From JBDHWG01 sp039810085 (GTDB taxonomy: Bacteria; Chloroflexota; Anaerolineae; Epilineales; JAHCIE01), in contig JBDHWG010000001.1 of assembly GCA_039810085.1 (NCBI GenBank), positions 62,001 through 126,000 on the forward strand: a DNA stretch of 64,000 nt. Direction: 5' to 3'. The notes under the pieces are model-generated. The model saw nothing but the letters and a program-made list of their open reading frames with translations, ran no database searches and was not told where the DNA came from. The position numbers and the translations under genes are program-made. Within the stretch, counting starts at the first letter, position 1. The number at the start of each line of letters is the position of its first letter. Shown in pieces: positions 19,732 through 29,586 of the stretch.

Positions 19732-20952
19732 TTACTTGGACGCTCGGTAGTTGGCAATAAGCGCTCCAGAACCGTCACGCAGCTCCAGCACGTCTTCGCG
19801 GATGGTGTAGGTCGTCGCGTTGGGCAGCGCCGCCAGGTAGGCATTCTCCTGCTGCATGACGGCCTGCGCGCACGCCTGGCGCGTCGAAGTCGGCGCACCG
19901 ATCTGGATATTGTTGTCGGTCGTCTGGTACGTCGCGTTGTACGAGTTGCAGCCGGCCGAGCCTGTGACCTTGCCGTCGGTGCCAAAGATCGCGGTGATCT
20001 CGGTGCCGGCAGCCAGCGTCTGCACGCCGCCCTTGCCGTTGTTGTAGCCAGTCGCAATCCAGCGGGTCGTCGTGAGCGACACAGGCTTGCTGACCTGGTA
20101 CTTCAGGGTCGTCTTGCCCGCGTTGTTCATCAGTTCCAGCGTATCGCCGGTGATCTTGTAGGAGGCCGCCGCCTGCAGCGCCACGAAGTAGTCATCCTCC
20201 AGTGTCATGATGGCCGGAGTGCATGCCTTGCGCGTCGACGCCACTTCGCTGATCATCACCTGGTTGCCGTTGGTGCTGTACGACCCGAAGTAGCTGTTGC
20301 AGGCCGCGTTGCCGGTAATCTTGCCGTTGTTGAACTCCAGGGTTGTGCGCGCATTGGTGGGCATGTTGGTCATCACGCCCCTTGCGTTGGCGTACGATGT
20401 CAACTTCCACGCCTGACCCTCCAACCCGCCAGGCTGTCCGCCGGATGGCTGCGCGCCACCAGCGGCGCCGGCGGCTGCGCCCGCCGCGCCCGTCGGCTGC
20501 GCTTGGGGCTGCTGCGCCTGGGGCTGGCCCGTCGCTTGTGCCTGGGGAGCGCCGGTCGGTTGGGCCTGGGGCTGACTAGTCGCTTGGGACCGAAGCTGGC
20601 CGGTCGGCTGGGCCTGAGCCGCCGCCGGCTGCGTCGCCGCTGCCTTCGGAGCCGCCTGGGCTGTCGCGCCCGCCTGCGGTGTAGCGGCGGTCTTCGCCGC
20701 CGCTTGGGGCGTTGCCACGGTCTTGCCGACGGCAGGCAGCGATGAGGTTGCCTTGGCCGCCGCGCCAGCCGCCCCTGTCGCCGCGGGCGTCCCGCCGGTC
20801 TGCCGGCCCGCGACCGCCGTTCCCGTCGGCTGAGAGCCGCCCGGCAGCACTTGCCGCAACTGGCTGCACGATGAGATGGCGACCGCGACGGCCACCAGGG
20901 CCAGGGACAGCCACACCAGGCGTCCCCGCTTCGTGCCAGATTTCGATGTCAT
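19732..20952 (-). CDS. Lipoprotein with two META (HslJ-like) domains
   Basis: A 406-residue protein. Residues 1-29 are a lipoprotein signal ending ISSC. Residues about 30-175 are a low-complexity Ala/Gln/Pro/Thr linker with AQPTGAPQAQATGQ-type repeats. Two META domains follow (about 180-290 and 295-405). Each starts with a Trp-containing strand and has the family's 'GxxxGxAxCNSYxxxY' core (GNAACNSYFGSY; GSAGCNSYNATY) and an 'STRxAC..A(I/V)M..E..Y..AL' helix. HslJ-type META domains are linked to heat or novobiocin resistance in E. coli, but their biochemical role is unknown. The ATG follows SD GGGAGGA. It has its own promoter and terminator. The two domains clearly arose by duplication. Confidence 0.88.
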   Translation of the reverse strand: MTSKSGTKRGRLVWLSLALVAVAVAISSCSQLRQVLPGGSQPTGTAVAGRQTGGTPAATGAAGAAAKATSSLPAVGKTVATPQAAAKTAATPQAGATAQAAPKAAATQPAAAQAQPTGQLRSQATSQPQAQPTGAPQAQATGQPQAQQPQAQPTGAAGAAAGAAGGAQPSGGQPGGLEGQAWKLTSYANARGVMTNMPTNARTTLEFNNGKITGNAACNSYFGSYSTNGNQVMISEVASTRKACTPAIMTLEDDYFVALQAAASYKITGDTLELMNNAGKTTLKYQVSKPVSLTTTRWIATGYNNGKGGVQTLAAGTEITAIFGTDGKVTGSAGCNSYNATYQTTDNNIQIGAPTSTRQACAQAVMQQENAYLAALPNATTYTIREDVLELRDGSGALIANYRASK

Positions 20953-21058
20953 GAGTCCTCCCTAAATGATGAGATGATGGCGGCCACAGAATAAGAACGA
21001 TGGGGCAGTGGCAAAGGTTCCTCCACTGCAAAAGACGGAGACCAATAAGACCAGTATC

Positions 21059-21087
21059 AGTATATCATACTTTCCAACAACTTGCAA
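21059..21087 (-). promoter_or_regulatory. Promoter of the double-META lipoprotein gene
   Basis: On the minus strand TTGCAA (21087-21082), 17-bp spacer, TGA then TATACT (21064-21059), an extended -10. The leader would be about 100 bases. Confidence 0.7.
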
Positions 21088-21118
21088 CACGTATCAACAC
21101 ATAGCAACCTTGAATTCC

Positions 21119-21147
21119 TTGGAAAGACCTTGCAAGTTCCCTATAAT
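21119..21147 (+). promoter_or_regulatory. Promoter of the PD40 lipoprotein gene
   Basis: TTGGAA (21119-21124), 17-bp spacer, perfect TATAAT (21142-21147), giving a short leader before the GTG at 21182. It is back to back with the META promoter. Confidence 0.75.
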
Positions 21148-21181
21148 TTCCGCGATTGGCCTCCCTAAAGGAGAGAGACTT

Positions 21182-22405
21182 GTGCGCTATCTGATCGTCA
21201 TGGCGGCGCTGGCCCTCGTGCTGGCTGCCTGCCAGTCCACGCCGACGCCGCCCTCGAATGCCATAGCCGCAGGGGACGGGACGCCCGCTGCGGGCCCAAC
21301 CACGACAAGCGGCAACCCCATCGCCAGCAGCGGCAGCGCCGCCAGGCCCGCTGCCCAACCCACCGCTACCGCCACCGCCGCGCCGCCGACGCAGACCCCG
21401 CGACCAACGCCAACAGCCTCGCCGACGCCATCGCCGACCCCGCCGCCCCAGGCGCGGCAGCTCACCCAGGACGGCTGCTGCGTCGCGCCGTCGTGGTCGC
21501 CGGATGGCAGCAAGGTCATCTACCTGGACAAGCCCTCGCCCGACGCTGCGACCGCCTATTATGGCATCGACGTGACCACGCCCGGCGCCAAGCCAGAGGT
21601 CTTCGAAGCCCGCGTGGCGCAGTGGACGGGCGACTTCCAGTACATCACCACGCGCGGTGACGGCTTCGCCATTATCGAGCGGCCCAGCGATGGGAAAACG
21701 TGGCGCATCAACACCGGCCGGTGCAGCATCATTGCGCCGACCGGCTGCCAGGTCACGCTCTCGCCCGACCGCCAGCAGGTCGTGTGGTCCATCACCGCCG
21801 AGGCAACCGGCCCCTTCGAGGGGCGCCACACCCAGATTCGCATGGCTAACATCGACGGCAGCAACGCGCGCACCATCGCCAGCCTGCTCAGCACGCGGGC
21901 GGGCGCGTCCTGGTTCCCCGACGGCCGCCGCCTGCTCGTCAGCGGCCGCCCTGATACGACCACCCAAGACATCGCGTTCTGGGTGCTCGACTTGGCCGAT
22001 GGCTCGATGAAGGAGATTCTGCGCGGCGAGCGCATCAACCGCGGCGCGCTCTCGCCCGACGGCCAGTGGCTCTTCTACACCATCGTCCTGGACGACCACC
22101 CGGAGCGCAACGGCCTCTGGCTCATCCGCACCGACGGTACGGACCAGCGCAAGCTGCCCTTCTTCGGCCCGGCCGCCTGGCGGGGCAACACCAAGCTGGT
22201 CTACATTCCCTTCGAGCCTGAGACCACGAGCCACAGCGTGTGGGAGTACGACGTGGAGACGAACACGACGCACGCCCTCACCGACCCCAAGACGACGCCG
22301 TTCAAGATTTCTTTCGGGGACTGGGCCTTGTCCCCGGACGGCAAGCGCATCGTGTTCATGGCGGCGCAGGACCGCAACCTGTACGTCCTGGACCTCCCGA
22401 ATTGA
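21182..22405 (+). CDS. TolB-like beta-propeller (PD40) lipoprotein
   Basis: A 407-residue protein. Residues 1-17 are a lipoprotein signal ending LAAC. Then comes a Pro/Thr-rich linker (TPRPTPTASPTPSPTPPP) and a propeller with five clear PD40 motifs: SPDGSKVIYLD, SPDRQQVVWSI, FPDGRRLLVSG, SPDGQWLFYTI, SPDGKRIVFMA. Such propellers bind other proteins or ligands; no catalytic motif is seen. The GTG start is chosen because AAAGGAGAG lies 6 bases upstream and the signal peptide begins there. A longer frame from 21008 runs through the promoter. The stop is 8 bp before the next small gene. Confidence 0.85.
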   Translation: MRYLIVMAALALVLAACQSTPTPPSNAIAAGDGTPAAGPTTTSGNPIASSGSAARPAAQPTATATAAPPTQTPRPTPTASPTPSPTPPPQARQLTQDGCCVAPSWSPDGSKVIYLDKPSPDAATAYYGIDVTTPGAKPEVFEARVAQWTGDFQYITTRGDGFAIIERPSDGKTWRINTGRCSIIAPTGCQVTLSPDRQQVVWSITAEATGPFEGRHTQIRMANIDGSNARTIASLLSTRAGASWFPDGRRLLVSGRPDTTTQDIAFWVLDLADGSMKEILRGERINRGALSPDGQWLFYTIVLDDHPERNGLWLIRTDGTDQRKLPFFGPAAWRGNTKLVYIPFEPETTSHSVWEYDVETNTTHALTDPKTTPFKISFGDWALSPDGKRIVFMAAQDRNLYVLDLPN

Positions 22406-22413
22406 GGAAGGCT

Positions 22414-22662
22414 ATGCCGGACCCCATCGAAGTTGAAGCGCGGCTAGAAAAGGGCAACATCACGCCCGTCAGCGTGACGTGGCGCGGGCGGCGGCAAACG
22501 GTTGCGGACGTTGGACGGTCGTGGGTCGAGACCCGCGACGGCGTCCCCTACCGCCACGTCCTGGTAATGCTGCCCAACGCCGACCGACTGGAGCTGGCGC
22601 TCAACCAGCACACGCTCACGTGGGAGCTTGTACAAACATGGACAAGCTCTGCGACGGCCTGA
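22414..22662 (+). CDS. Small protein of unknown function, possibly DUF6504-like
   Basis: An 82-residue soluble protein whose ATG follows the PD40 gene's stop by 8 bp with SD GAGGAAGG, so it is probably co-translated. It reads MPDPIEVEARLEKGNITPVS..., with VTWRGRRQTVADVGRSWVET in the middle and VLVMLPNADRLEL near the end. The 'WRGR...V..VG..W' pattern resembles small DUF6504-type proteins, but I am unsure. It is easily missed because a longer frame in phase begins inside the preceding gene. Confidence 0.65.
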   Translation: MPDPIEVEARLEKGNITPVSVTWRGRRQTVADVGRSWVETRDGVPYRHVLVMLPNADRLELALNQHTLTWELVQTWTSSATA

Positions 22663-22703
22663 CAGGCCAAGAAAGACCGCCACAGAGGCGCAGAGCTTCC
22701 AGT

Positions 22704-22813
22704 CATTGCGAGCAAAGCGAAGCAATCTCCCGCCCTTCCGATAGACCGTCCAATATCGGAAATGACGTGTCTATCCCCCCCGTGAGATTGCTTCGTCGTC
22801 CCTCCTCGCAATG
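22704..22813. repeat. Dispersed CATTGCGAGG element, full copy (inverted orientation)
   Basis: A 110-bp copy: left end CATTGCGAGCAAAGCGAAGC, right end ATTGCTTCGTCGTCC...CTCGCAATG. It fills most of the gap between the 82-residue gene and the S9 peptidase gene. Confidence 0.8.
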
Positions 22814-22847
22814 ACCACTTGACGTTTAGCCCAACAGGAGTTTGTCT

Positions 22848-24788
22848 ATGACCAGGCGCATCGCCCCCTACGGAAGCTGGACATCCCCCATCACCGCCGA
22901 CGTTGCCGGCGCTGCCGACGCGCTCCGCCGCCTGGGCGATTACCAGATCGGCGTCGACAACGGCGACGTTTACTGGACCGAGCCGCGCCCCCAGGAAGGC
23001 GGGCGCATGGCCCTGGTCCGGCGGCGCGCCAATGGCCGCATCGAGACGGTCACGCCCCAGGGGTTCAACGTGCGCGACCGCGTCCACGAGTACGGCGGCG
23101 GCGCTTTCACCGTAGCCGACGGCGGCGTCATCTTCTCGAACTTCGCCGACAACCGCCTCTACCGACAAGAAGGGGACACTACGCCGCAGCCCATTACCGC
23201 TGAGGGACCGTGGCACTTCGCCAACATGGTGGTTGACCGGGCGCGGCGCCACCTCATCTGTGTCCGCGAGGATCACTCGACACCCGGCGCGGAGTGCTCG
23301 AACGTCCTGGTCTCGGTGAGCCTGGATGGGGATGAGAGCGGGCGCATTCTCGCCTCGGGCGCCGACTTCTACGCCTCACCGGCGCTCGACCCGTCCGGCC
23401 GCCGCCTCGCCTGGCTCCAGTGGAACCACCCGCAGATGCCCTGGACCGAGACGGCGCTGTGGCTCGCCGACGTGCAGCCGGACGGCGCGCTCGCCAACAT
23501 GCGGCAAATCGCGGGCGGCCACGGCGAGTCCATCTTCCAGCCGCGCTGGTCCCCGGATGGCACACTGGTGTTCGTCTCGGACCGCAGCGACTGGTGGAAC
23601 CTGTACTGCTGGCGCGACGGCAAGGTCGATGCGCTGCACCCCATCGACGCGGAGATTGGCATGCCGCAGTGGGTGATGGGCCAGTCTACTTACGCCTTCA
23701 TCAGCCCGGACACCATCGCCGCGGCCTACAATCGGCGCGGGATGTGGAGCCTGGGCTTGTTCCCGATGGACGGTCAGCCCTTCACGTCGGTGAATACGCC
23801 CTACACCGAAATCACTGCGGTGCAGGCCATCCACGGGCGGGTCGTCTTTGCGGCCGCAGCCCCCGCCATCGCACCGTCCATCGCCATGCTCGATACTGCT
23901 GCTGACCGGCTCGACGTGCTGTACACCGTGGCTACCCCCGGCATCGACGAGGCTTACCTGCCGACGCCAGAGCCTGTCGAGTTCCCTACCGACGGCGGCC
24001 GCACGGCGCACGGCTTCTTCTACGCGCCCCACAACCCAGACTACGCCGCGCCGGACAGCGAGCGCCCGCCGCTCATCGTCATCAGCCACGGGGGACCGAC
24101 GAGCGCGACGACAGCTGTCATGCGGCCCGACGTCGCTTTCTGGACGAGCCGCGGCTTCGCCGTCCTGGACGTAAACTACGGCGGCAGCACGGGCTTTGGC
24201 CGCGCCTACCGCGACCGGTTGAACGGGCAGTGGGGGATTGTGGACGTGGCGGATTGCGCCAACGGCGCGCGCTGGCTGGCCGAAGGGGGGCGGGTTGACC
24301 CGAACCGGCTCATCATTCGCGGCGGCAGCGCTGGCGGCTACACGACTCTCGCGGCGCTGACATTCACCAACGTCTTCAAGGCCGGCGCGAGCTACTACGG
24401 CATCGGCGATCTAGAGGCCCTGGCGCGGGACACCCACAAGTTCGAGGCGCGCTACCTCGACGGCCTCGTCGCGCCCTACCCCGACGGCCGCGATGTCTAC
24501 ATCGAGCGCTCGCCGGTCCACTTCACCGAGCGCCTGTCCTGCCCCATCATCTTCTTCCAGGGGCTAGATGACAAGGTCGTGCCGCCCAACCAGGCCGAAG
24601 CGATGGTCGCGGCGCTGCGCGAGAAGGGGCTGCCGGTCGCCTACCTGGCGTTCGAGGGCGAGGGCCACGGCTTCCGGCGCGCCGACACCAACCGCCGCGC
24701 CCTGGAAGCCGAACTCACCTTCTACGCCCGCGTCTTCGGCATCCCGCTGAGCGAAAAGATCGAGAGTGTGGAGATTGAGAATCTATAG
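22848..24788 (+). CDS. S9-family serine peptidase (dipeptidyl/acylaminoacyl-peptidase type)
   Basis: A 646-residue protein with no signal peptide, so cytosolic. Residues about 20-380 are a beta-propeller (repeats such as FQPRWSPDGTLVFVSDRSDW); residues about 390-640 are an alpha/beta hydrolase. The nucleophile Ser is in GGSAGGYTT (about residue 492), the Asp in GLDDKVVPP and the His in GEGHGFR. This is the arrangement of S9C peptidases, which remove N-terminal dipeptides or acylated residues from peptides. The ATG has SD CAGGAG 7 bases upstream; a TTG two codons earlier is less likely. Repeat elements flank the gene on both sides. Confidence 0.92.
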   Translation: MTRRIAPYGSWTSPITADVAGAADALRRLGDYQIGVDNGDVYWTEPRPQEGGRMALVRRRANGRIETVTPQGFNVRDRVHEYGGGAFTVADGGVIFSNFADNRLYRQEGDTTPQPITAEGPWHFANMVVDRARRHLICVREDHSTPGAECSNVLVSVSLDGDESGRILASGADFYASPALDPSGRRLAWLQWNHPQMPWTETALWLADVQPDGALANMRQIAGGHGESIFQPRWSPDGTLVFVSDRSDWWNLYCWRDGKVDALHPIDAEIGMPQWVMGQSTYAFISPDTIAAAYNRRGMWSLGLFPMDGQPFTSVNTPYTEITAVQAIHGRVVFAAAAPAIAPSIAMLDTAADRLDVLYTVATPGIDEAYLPTPEPVEFPTDGGRTAHGFFYAPHNPDYAAPDSERPPLIVISHGGPTSATTAVMRPDVAFWTSRGFAVLDVNYGGSTGFGRAYRDRLNGQWGIVDVADCANGARWLAEGGRVDPNRLIIRGGSAGGYTTLAALTFTNVFKAGASYYGIGDLEALARDTHKFEARYLDGLVAPYPDGRDVYIERSPVHFTERLSCPIIFFQGLDDKVVPPNQAEAMVAALREKGLPVAYLAFEGEGHGFRRADTNRRALEAELTFYARVFGIPLSEKIESVEIENL

Positions 24789-24793
24789 CGAGT

Positions 24794-24911
24794 CGTTGCG
24801 AGCGCAACGAAGCAACCCCACGCTTTAGCGAAAGATGCGCTACCGCCGCGTACAGCGGGGATTCCCCCCGCCGCGAGATTGCTTCGTCGTCCTATCGTCC
24901 TCCTCGCAATG
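24794..24911. repeat. Dispersed CATTGCGAGG element, full copy (inverted orientation)
   Basis: A 118-bp copy starting CGTTGCGAGCGCAACGAAGC and ending with the long form ATTGCTTCGTCGTCCTATCG...CTCGCAATG. It starts 6 bp after the S9 peptidase stop. Confidence 0.8.
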
Positions 24912-24950
24912 ACAGCCGGTGCTGTCGGCGCGAGCCATTTGTCGCCAACC

Positions 24951-25082
24951 GACGCCGCCGATTTCAATCGGCGTCTGAGACAGCAAAGCCTGCTCGAAAC
25001 AGGCTGGCGAGCGCACATCACGCCTATCCCAGCCTGCCTCGGCAGGCTTCCCCATCTCAGGCGCAGACTTCGAGTCTGCGCC
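24951..25082. repeat. Cluster of four small palindromes
   Basis: Four hairpins in 132 bp: 24951-24975 (CGCCGATT/AATCGGCG core), 24987-25005 (AGCCTG/CAGGCT), 25031-25048 (AGCCTGCC/GGCAGGCT) and 25060-25082 (GGCGCAGACT/AGTCTGCGCC). Together with the element at 24794 they fill the 315-bp gap between the S9 peptidase and GNAT genes; I see no gene there. They are placed to end transcription from both sides, or are nested REP-like repeats. Confidence 0.65.
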
Positions 25083-25103
25083 CCTGGTGCAGCATTCTGC
25101 CTC

Positions 25104-25400
25104 TCACCCTTTGTATACCAGCGCCTCGTATTCCGGCTGGCCGTCGATGTAGTCGGCGACGAACCAGCATTGGGGCACGACCGCCAGGTTGTTGGCGCGG
25201 GCATACTCTAACCCGGCGTGGACGACCTGGCTGGCGATGCCGCGCCCGCGCAGCCCAATCGGCGTATACGTGTGGGTGAACGTAATCCGGCCTGGTGACT
25301 CGACGTAGTCCAGGACCGCCATCTTGCCGTCGACCTCGGCCTCGAAGCGACTCTTCGCCCGGTTGTGAACCACCTGCACAATCAAGTCTTCGTCGTCCAT
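25104..25400 (-). CDS. Mini-GNAT acetyltransferase-like protein (Acetyltransf_CG type), copy 1
   Basis: A 98-residue cytosolic protein with the short GNAT fold of the GNAT_acetyltr_2/Acetyltransf_CG family. The acetyl-CoA-binding turn is RGRGIASQVV, followed by the helix HAGLEYARANNL and the strand AVVPQCWFVADYI. Start and end match the family's usual size of about 95 residues. The substrate is unknown. The ATG has SD GGGAGG. It lies 12 bp downstream of a clear paralogue, so the pair arose by tandem duplication and is one operon. Confidence 0.85.
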   Translation of the reverse strand: MDDEDLIVQVVHNRAKSRFEAEVDGKMAVLDYVESPGRITFTHTYTPIGLRGRGIASQVVHAGLEYARANNLAVVPQCWFVADYIDGQPEYEALVYKG

Positions 25401-25412
25401 CGCTCGCCTCCC

Positions 25413-25709
25413 CTATAGCGCTGTCACAAGCTCTTGATACTGCGGGTGGCGCTGGATGTAGCTACTCACGAACGGGCACTCGGATACAACCCCCAGCCCT
25501 TCGGCGCGGGCGTACTCCAGCCCCGCCTTCGCCAGCTGGCCGCCGATGCCCTGCCCCTCCAACTCATCCGGCACCTCGGTATGCAGGAACACAATCTTGC
25601 CCCGCTTCACGGCATACTGGAGGATGGCCAGGTGGCCGTCAACGTGCGTCTCGAAGCGCTTCGCAGCGGGATTGTTCACAACCTGCACGGGAATCTTCTC
25701 GTCACTCAC
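25413..25709 (-). CDS. Mini-GNAT acetyltransferase-like protein, copy 2
   Basis: Paralogue of the next gene downstream. It has the acetyl-CoA turn EGQGIGGQLAKAGLEYARAEGL and then VVSECPFVSSYI. A GTG at 25724 gives 103 residues, but the GTG at 25709 gives 98 residues, has SD GAGGG at good spacing, and starts SDEKIPVQVV, which aligns with DDEDLIVQVV of copy 1. I therefore chose 25709. The Cys in xxxCxF is shared by both copies. Confidence 0.85.
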   Translation of the reverse strand: MSDEKIPVQVVNNPAAKRFETHVDGHLAILQYAVKRGKIVFLHTEVPDELEGQGIGGQLAKAGLEYARAEGLGVVSECPFVSSYIQRHPQYQELVTAL

Positions 25710-25736
25710 TTTGAATTCCCTCACTTAAATGGATAC

Positions 25737-25768
25737 GGGGAGTGGATGATTCACTCATCCCACTCCCC
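25737..25768 (-). terminator. Probable terminator after clpX
   Basis: GGGGAGTGG-ATGA pairs with TCAT-CCCACTCCCC across one bulged base, with a short loop. On the minus strand the tract after it is only mildly T-rich. Confidence 0.5.
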
Positions 25769-25807
25769 GCTGATCTTGCACTTATTGCGCCACGGCAGCC
25801 GTCTCGG

Positions 25808-27089
<1,282 letters not shown>

Positions 27090-27103
<14 letters not shown>

Positions 27104-27767
27104 CAGCCTTCACCTCTTGCTTTTGTCCGTCGTCGTTGCGCACGTCCTCGGGACGCGCCTCTTCGCTGAAGTGGATTTCAGGTCCGGGCAGGACTTCGTC
27201 AATCAGGCCGTATTCCTTGGCCGCGATGGCGTCCATGTAGCGGTCGCGGTCGAAGTCGCGGGCGATGCGCTGGATGGTCTGGCCGGTATGGTGGGACATG
27301 ATCTCGTTCATGCGGCGCTGTAGACGCACAATCTCCCGCGCCATGATCTCGATGTCCTGGGTGTAGCCGCGCGCGCCGCCACCCGCTGGGTGCATGTGGA
27401 TGGTCGCGTTGGGGAGGGCGTAGCGGCGGCCCTTCGTGCCCGACGCCAGCAGCACTGTCCCCATGCTCGCCGTCATGCCGACGGCCACGGTTGATACAGG
27501 CGCGCGAATCGCCTGGATGGTGTCGTAGATTCCGAGGCCGGAATAGACGACGCCGCCAGGCGAGTTGATGTACATCCGAATTTCTTTTTCCTGGTCCTGG
27601 CTGTCGAGCCAGAGGAGCTGAGCAATGATAAGGTTGGCAATCTGGTCATCAATGCCCGTGCCGAGGAAGATAATCCGCTCCTTGAGCAACAAGGAGAAGA
27701 TATCCATGTGGCGTTCGCCTCGGCCGGTGTTCTCGATAACCATGGGGATCAAAGCCATGGGATCCAT
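27090..27767 (-). CDS. clpP: ClpP, ATP-dependent protease proteolytic subunit
   Basis: A 225-residue serine peptidase of the ClpXP machine. The catalytic triad is visible: Ser in MTASMGT (about residue 99), His in IHMHPAGG (about 124), Asp in ARDFDRDRY (about 173). The N-terminal propeptide MDPMALIPMVIENTGRGE and INSPGG are typical. The C terminus has a charged extension of about 25 residues beyond the usual 195-205. The ATG has SD AAAGGACG. It lies directly upstream of clpX with a 14-bp overlap. Confidence 0.98.
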
Positions 27768-28004
27768 CGAGACGTCCTTTCTGCACTTGCGCTAATCTCT
27801 TACTATCGCGGGGCTGCTATGTCATCCCAAAGCCCGATCATCAAAGCGTCCAAGGTGTGATGACGGCGTGCCACATCCATCCCGAGCGCCCACAAAAGCG
27901 CAGCCTATGCAAGTCACATGCCGTCAGCCGCGTTTTCATGATGAATCGGTCATAAGATAGATGGAGTTGGGAGGCATCCCCTTACGTGGCCGCGTCAAGG
28001 CGGT

Positions 28005-29393
28005 CTACTCGGTCGTCGCGCTCTTCGCCTCGACGGTGTCTTCCGGCTCCGCCGCCGTCATGTCCTCCGCCGTTTTGACGACGGGGGTCTCCGAGCCAAA
28101 CGGAACCTCCACGACCTCCTCCGCCTCGGCAACGTCCGACACCTCATCCTCCGTCTCGGCCAGGGACGCCATCTGGTCCGCCGGCCAGGCCGGCCCGACG
28201 CCCGCCGCGTTCTCGACAAGCCAGTCGAGGGATGCGCGCAGGCGCGCATTGCCGCGCTGCTCCGCCGGGAAGTCCGCCGGCGGCTCGATGTTCTCGCGCC
28301 GGGCGATGTCGTCCAGGAGCAGCGTGCGCTGGATGCGGCGCTCGATCTCCGGCGCCATCTCCTCGCGGAAGGTCTCCGGCGTGCGGCCCGTCATGCGCAG
28401 GAAGTTGTCCAGGGTGAAGCCCATGCGCTCCAGCGTCTTCTCCTGCCGCTCGACCTCTTCCTCGATCTGCTGTTGCAACAAAATGGGCGGGAAGTTCACA
28501 ACCGCCTGCGCCAGCACACCGTCGAGGATCTCGTTCTCGAGCTTCTCGCGCGCCTCGCGGGCCGCCTGAAACTCCAGGTTCTGGCGGATGCGCTTTTCCA
28601 GGTCTTCAAGCGTCTGGAACTCATTGCTGACGCCCTGGGCGAACGCGTCGTCCAGCTCGGGCAGGTTCTGCTCCTTGACGCTATGTAGCGTCACCTTGAA
28701 GTCCGCCGTCTTGCCTTGCAGCGCCTCGCGCTCGAAGTCTTCCGGGAACGTCAGGTTAAACTCCCGCGTCTCGCCGTCGGACATGCCGATGACCTCGTCC
28801 ATGAAGCCCGGCGGGAACTCGCGGAAGGACTCTTCCTTCAGGACGAACTCGTCGCCATAGGTCTCGATGATGCGCTCCTCGCCCATCGTGCCCACGACGT
28901 CAGCTGTAATCATGTCGTCGAGCTGGGCGGGGCGCTCAACCGGCGTCCACGTCGCTTGCTGCTGCTGAAGACGTTCGATCTGGTCTTCCACGTCGTCGTC
29001 GGTGACTTCAGGCAGAGTCGCCTCGACCTTCACCGACTTATAGTCGCCTGGATCGACGGTAGGCGTCATCGGGACGAGAAGCTGGAAGGTCAGCGGCTCA
29101 TTCGAGAGCACCTTGACCTCACCCGGCGCGAACGGCTCCAGGCCCTGCTGCTCGACCGCTTCCTTGTAGACCTGCGGCCCCATGTCCTCAATGGCCGCCT
29201 CGAGCACCTGTGGCTCGCCAAACACGCGAACGATGTGACTGTAAGGGGCTTTGCCCGGGCGGAAGCCGGGAATGCGATAACGCTGGGAAATGCGGCGCGC
29301 TGCCTGTTGCTTAGCGCGTTCGACCCGCTCCGGCTCGACTTCGACGACCAGAACGGTTTGGTGATTTTCCACACCTTGCTCGGTAATATTCAA
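28005..29393 (-). CDS. tig: Trigger factor, ribosome-associated chaperone
   Basis: A 462-residue chaperone and peptidyl-prolyl isomerase that meets nascent chains at the ribosome exit. The N-terminal ribosome-binding loop motif is GFRPGKAP. The PPIase domain is at about 150-245 (MITADVVGTM... GMSDGETREF), then a long helical domain. A Glu/Val/Ala-rich acidic tail of about 60 residues extends the C terminus. The start is TTG, supported by SD GGGAGGA 8 bases upstream. It lies upstream of clpP, the common tig-clpP-clpX order, with a 237-bp gap in which I see no gene. Confidence 0.97.
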   Translation of the reverse strand: MNITEQGVENHQTVLVVEVEPERVERAKQQAARRISQRYRIPGFRPGKAPYSHIVRVFGEPQVLEAAIEDMGPQVYKEAVEQQGLEPFAPGEVKVLSNEPLTFQLLVPMTPTVDPGDYKSVKVEATLPEVTDDDVEDQIERLQQQQATWTPVERPAQLDDMITADVVGTMGEERIIETYGDEFVLKEESFREFPPGFMDEVIGMSDGETREFNLTFPEDFEREALQGKTADFKVTLHSVKEQNLPELDDAFAQGVSNEFQTLEDLEKRIRQNLEFQAAREAREKLENEILDGVLAQAVVNFPPILLQQQIEEEVERQEKTLERMGFTLDNFLRMTGRTPETFREEMAPEIERRIQRTLLLDDIARRENIEPPADFPAEQRGNARLRASLDWLVENAAGVGPAWPADQMASLAETEDEVSDVAEAEEVVEVPFGSETPVVKTAEDMTAAEPEDTVEAKSATTE

Positions 29394-29424
29394 CGCAGAG
29401 TCCTCCCAATAATACAGTAAGGAT

Positions 29425-29433
29425 AGTATAGCA
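29425..29433 (-). promoter_or_regulatory. Extended -10 promoter for tig
   Basis: On the minus strand TGC then TATACT. The -35 (TTTCGC) is weak. The leader is about 25 bases. Confidence 0.5.
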
Positions 29434-29502
29434 CATCCAGCCGAAATGCGAAAGATGATTCACGATGGCTCAACATGTAGAACCCTTGCCGTCCTATACG
29501 CC

Positions 29503-29530
29503 TTGCTCAAGATGGTCCGGCGCGTATAAT
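29503..29530 (+). promoter_or_regulatory. Promoter of the antitoxin-like gene
   Basis: TTGCTC (29503-29508), 16-bp spacer, TATAAT (29525-29530). It is divergent from the tig promoter. Confidence 0.6.
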
Positions 29531-29586
29531 AGCATCCATTCGATCCCTTCCCTATCGCCCCAATTTGACCCAGGAGCCTTATCACC

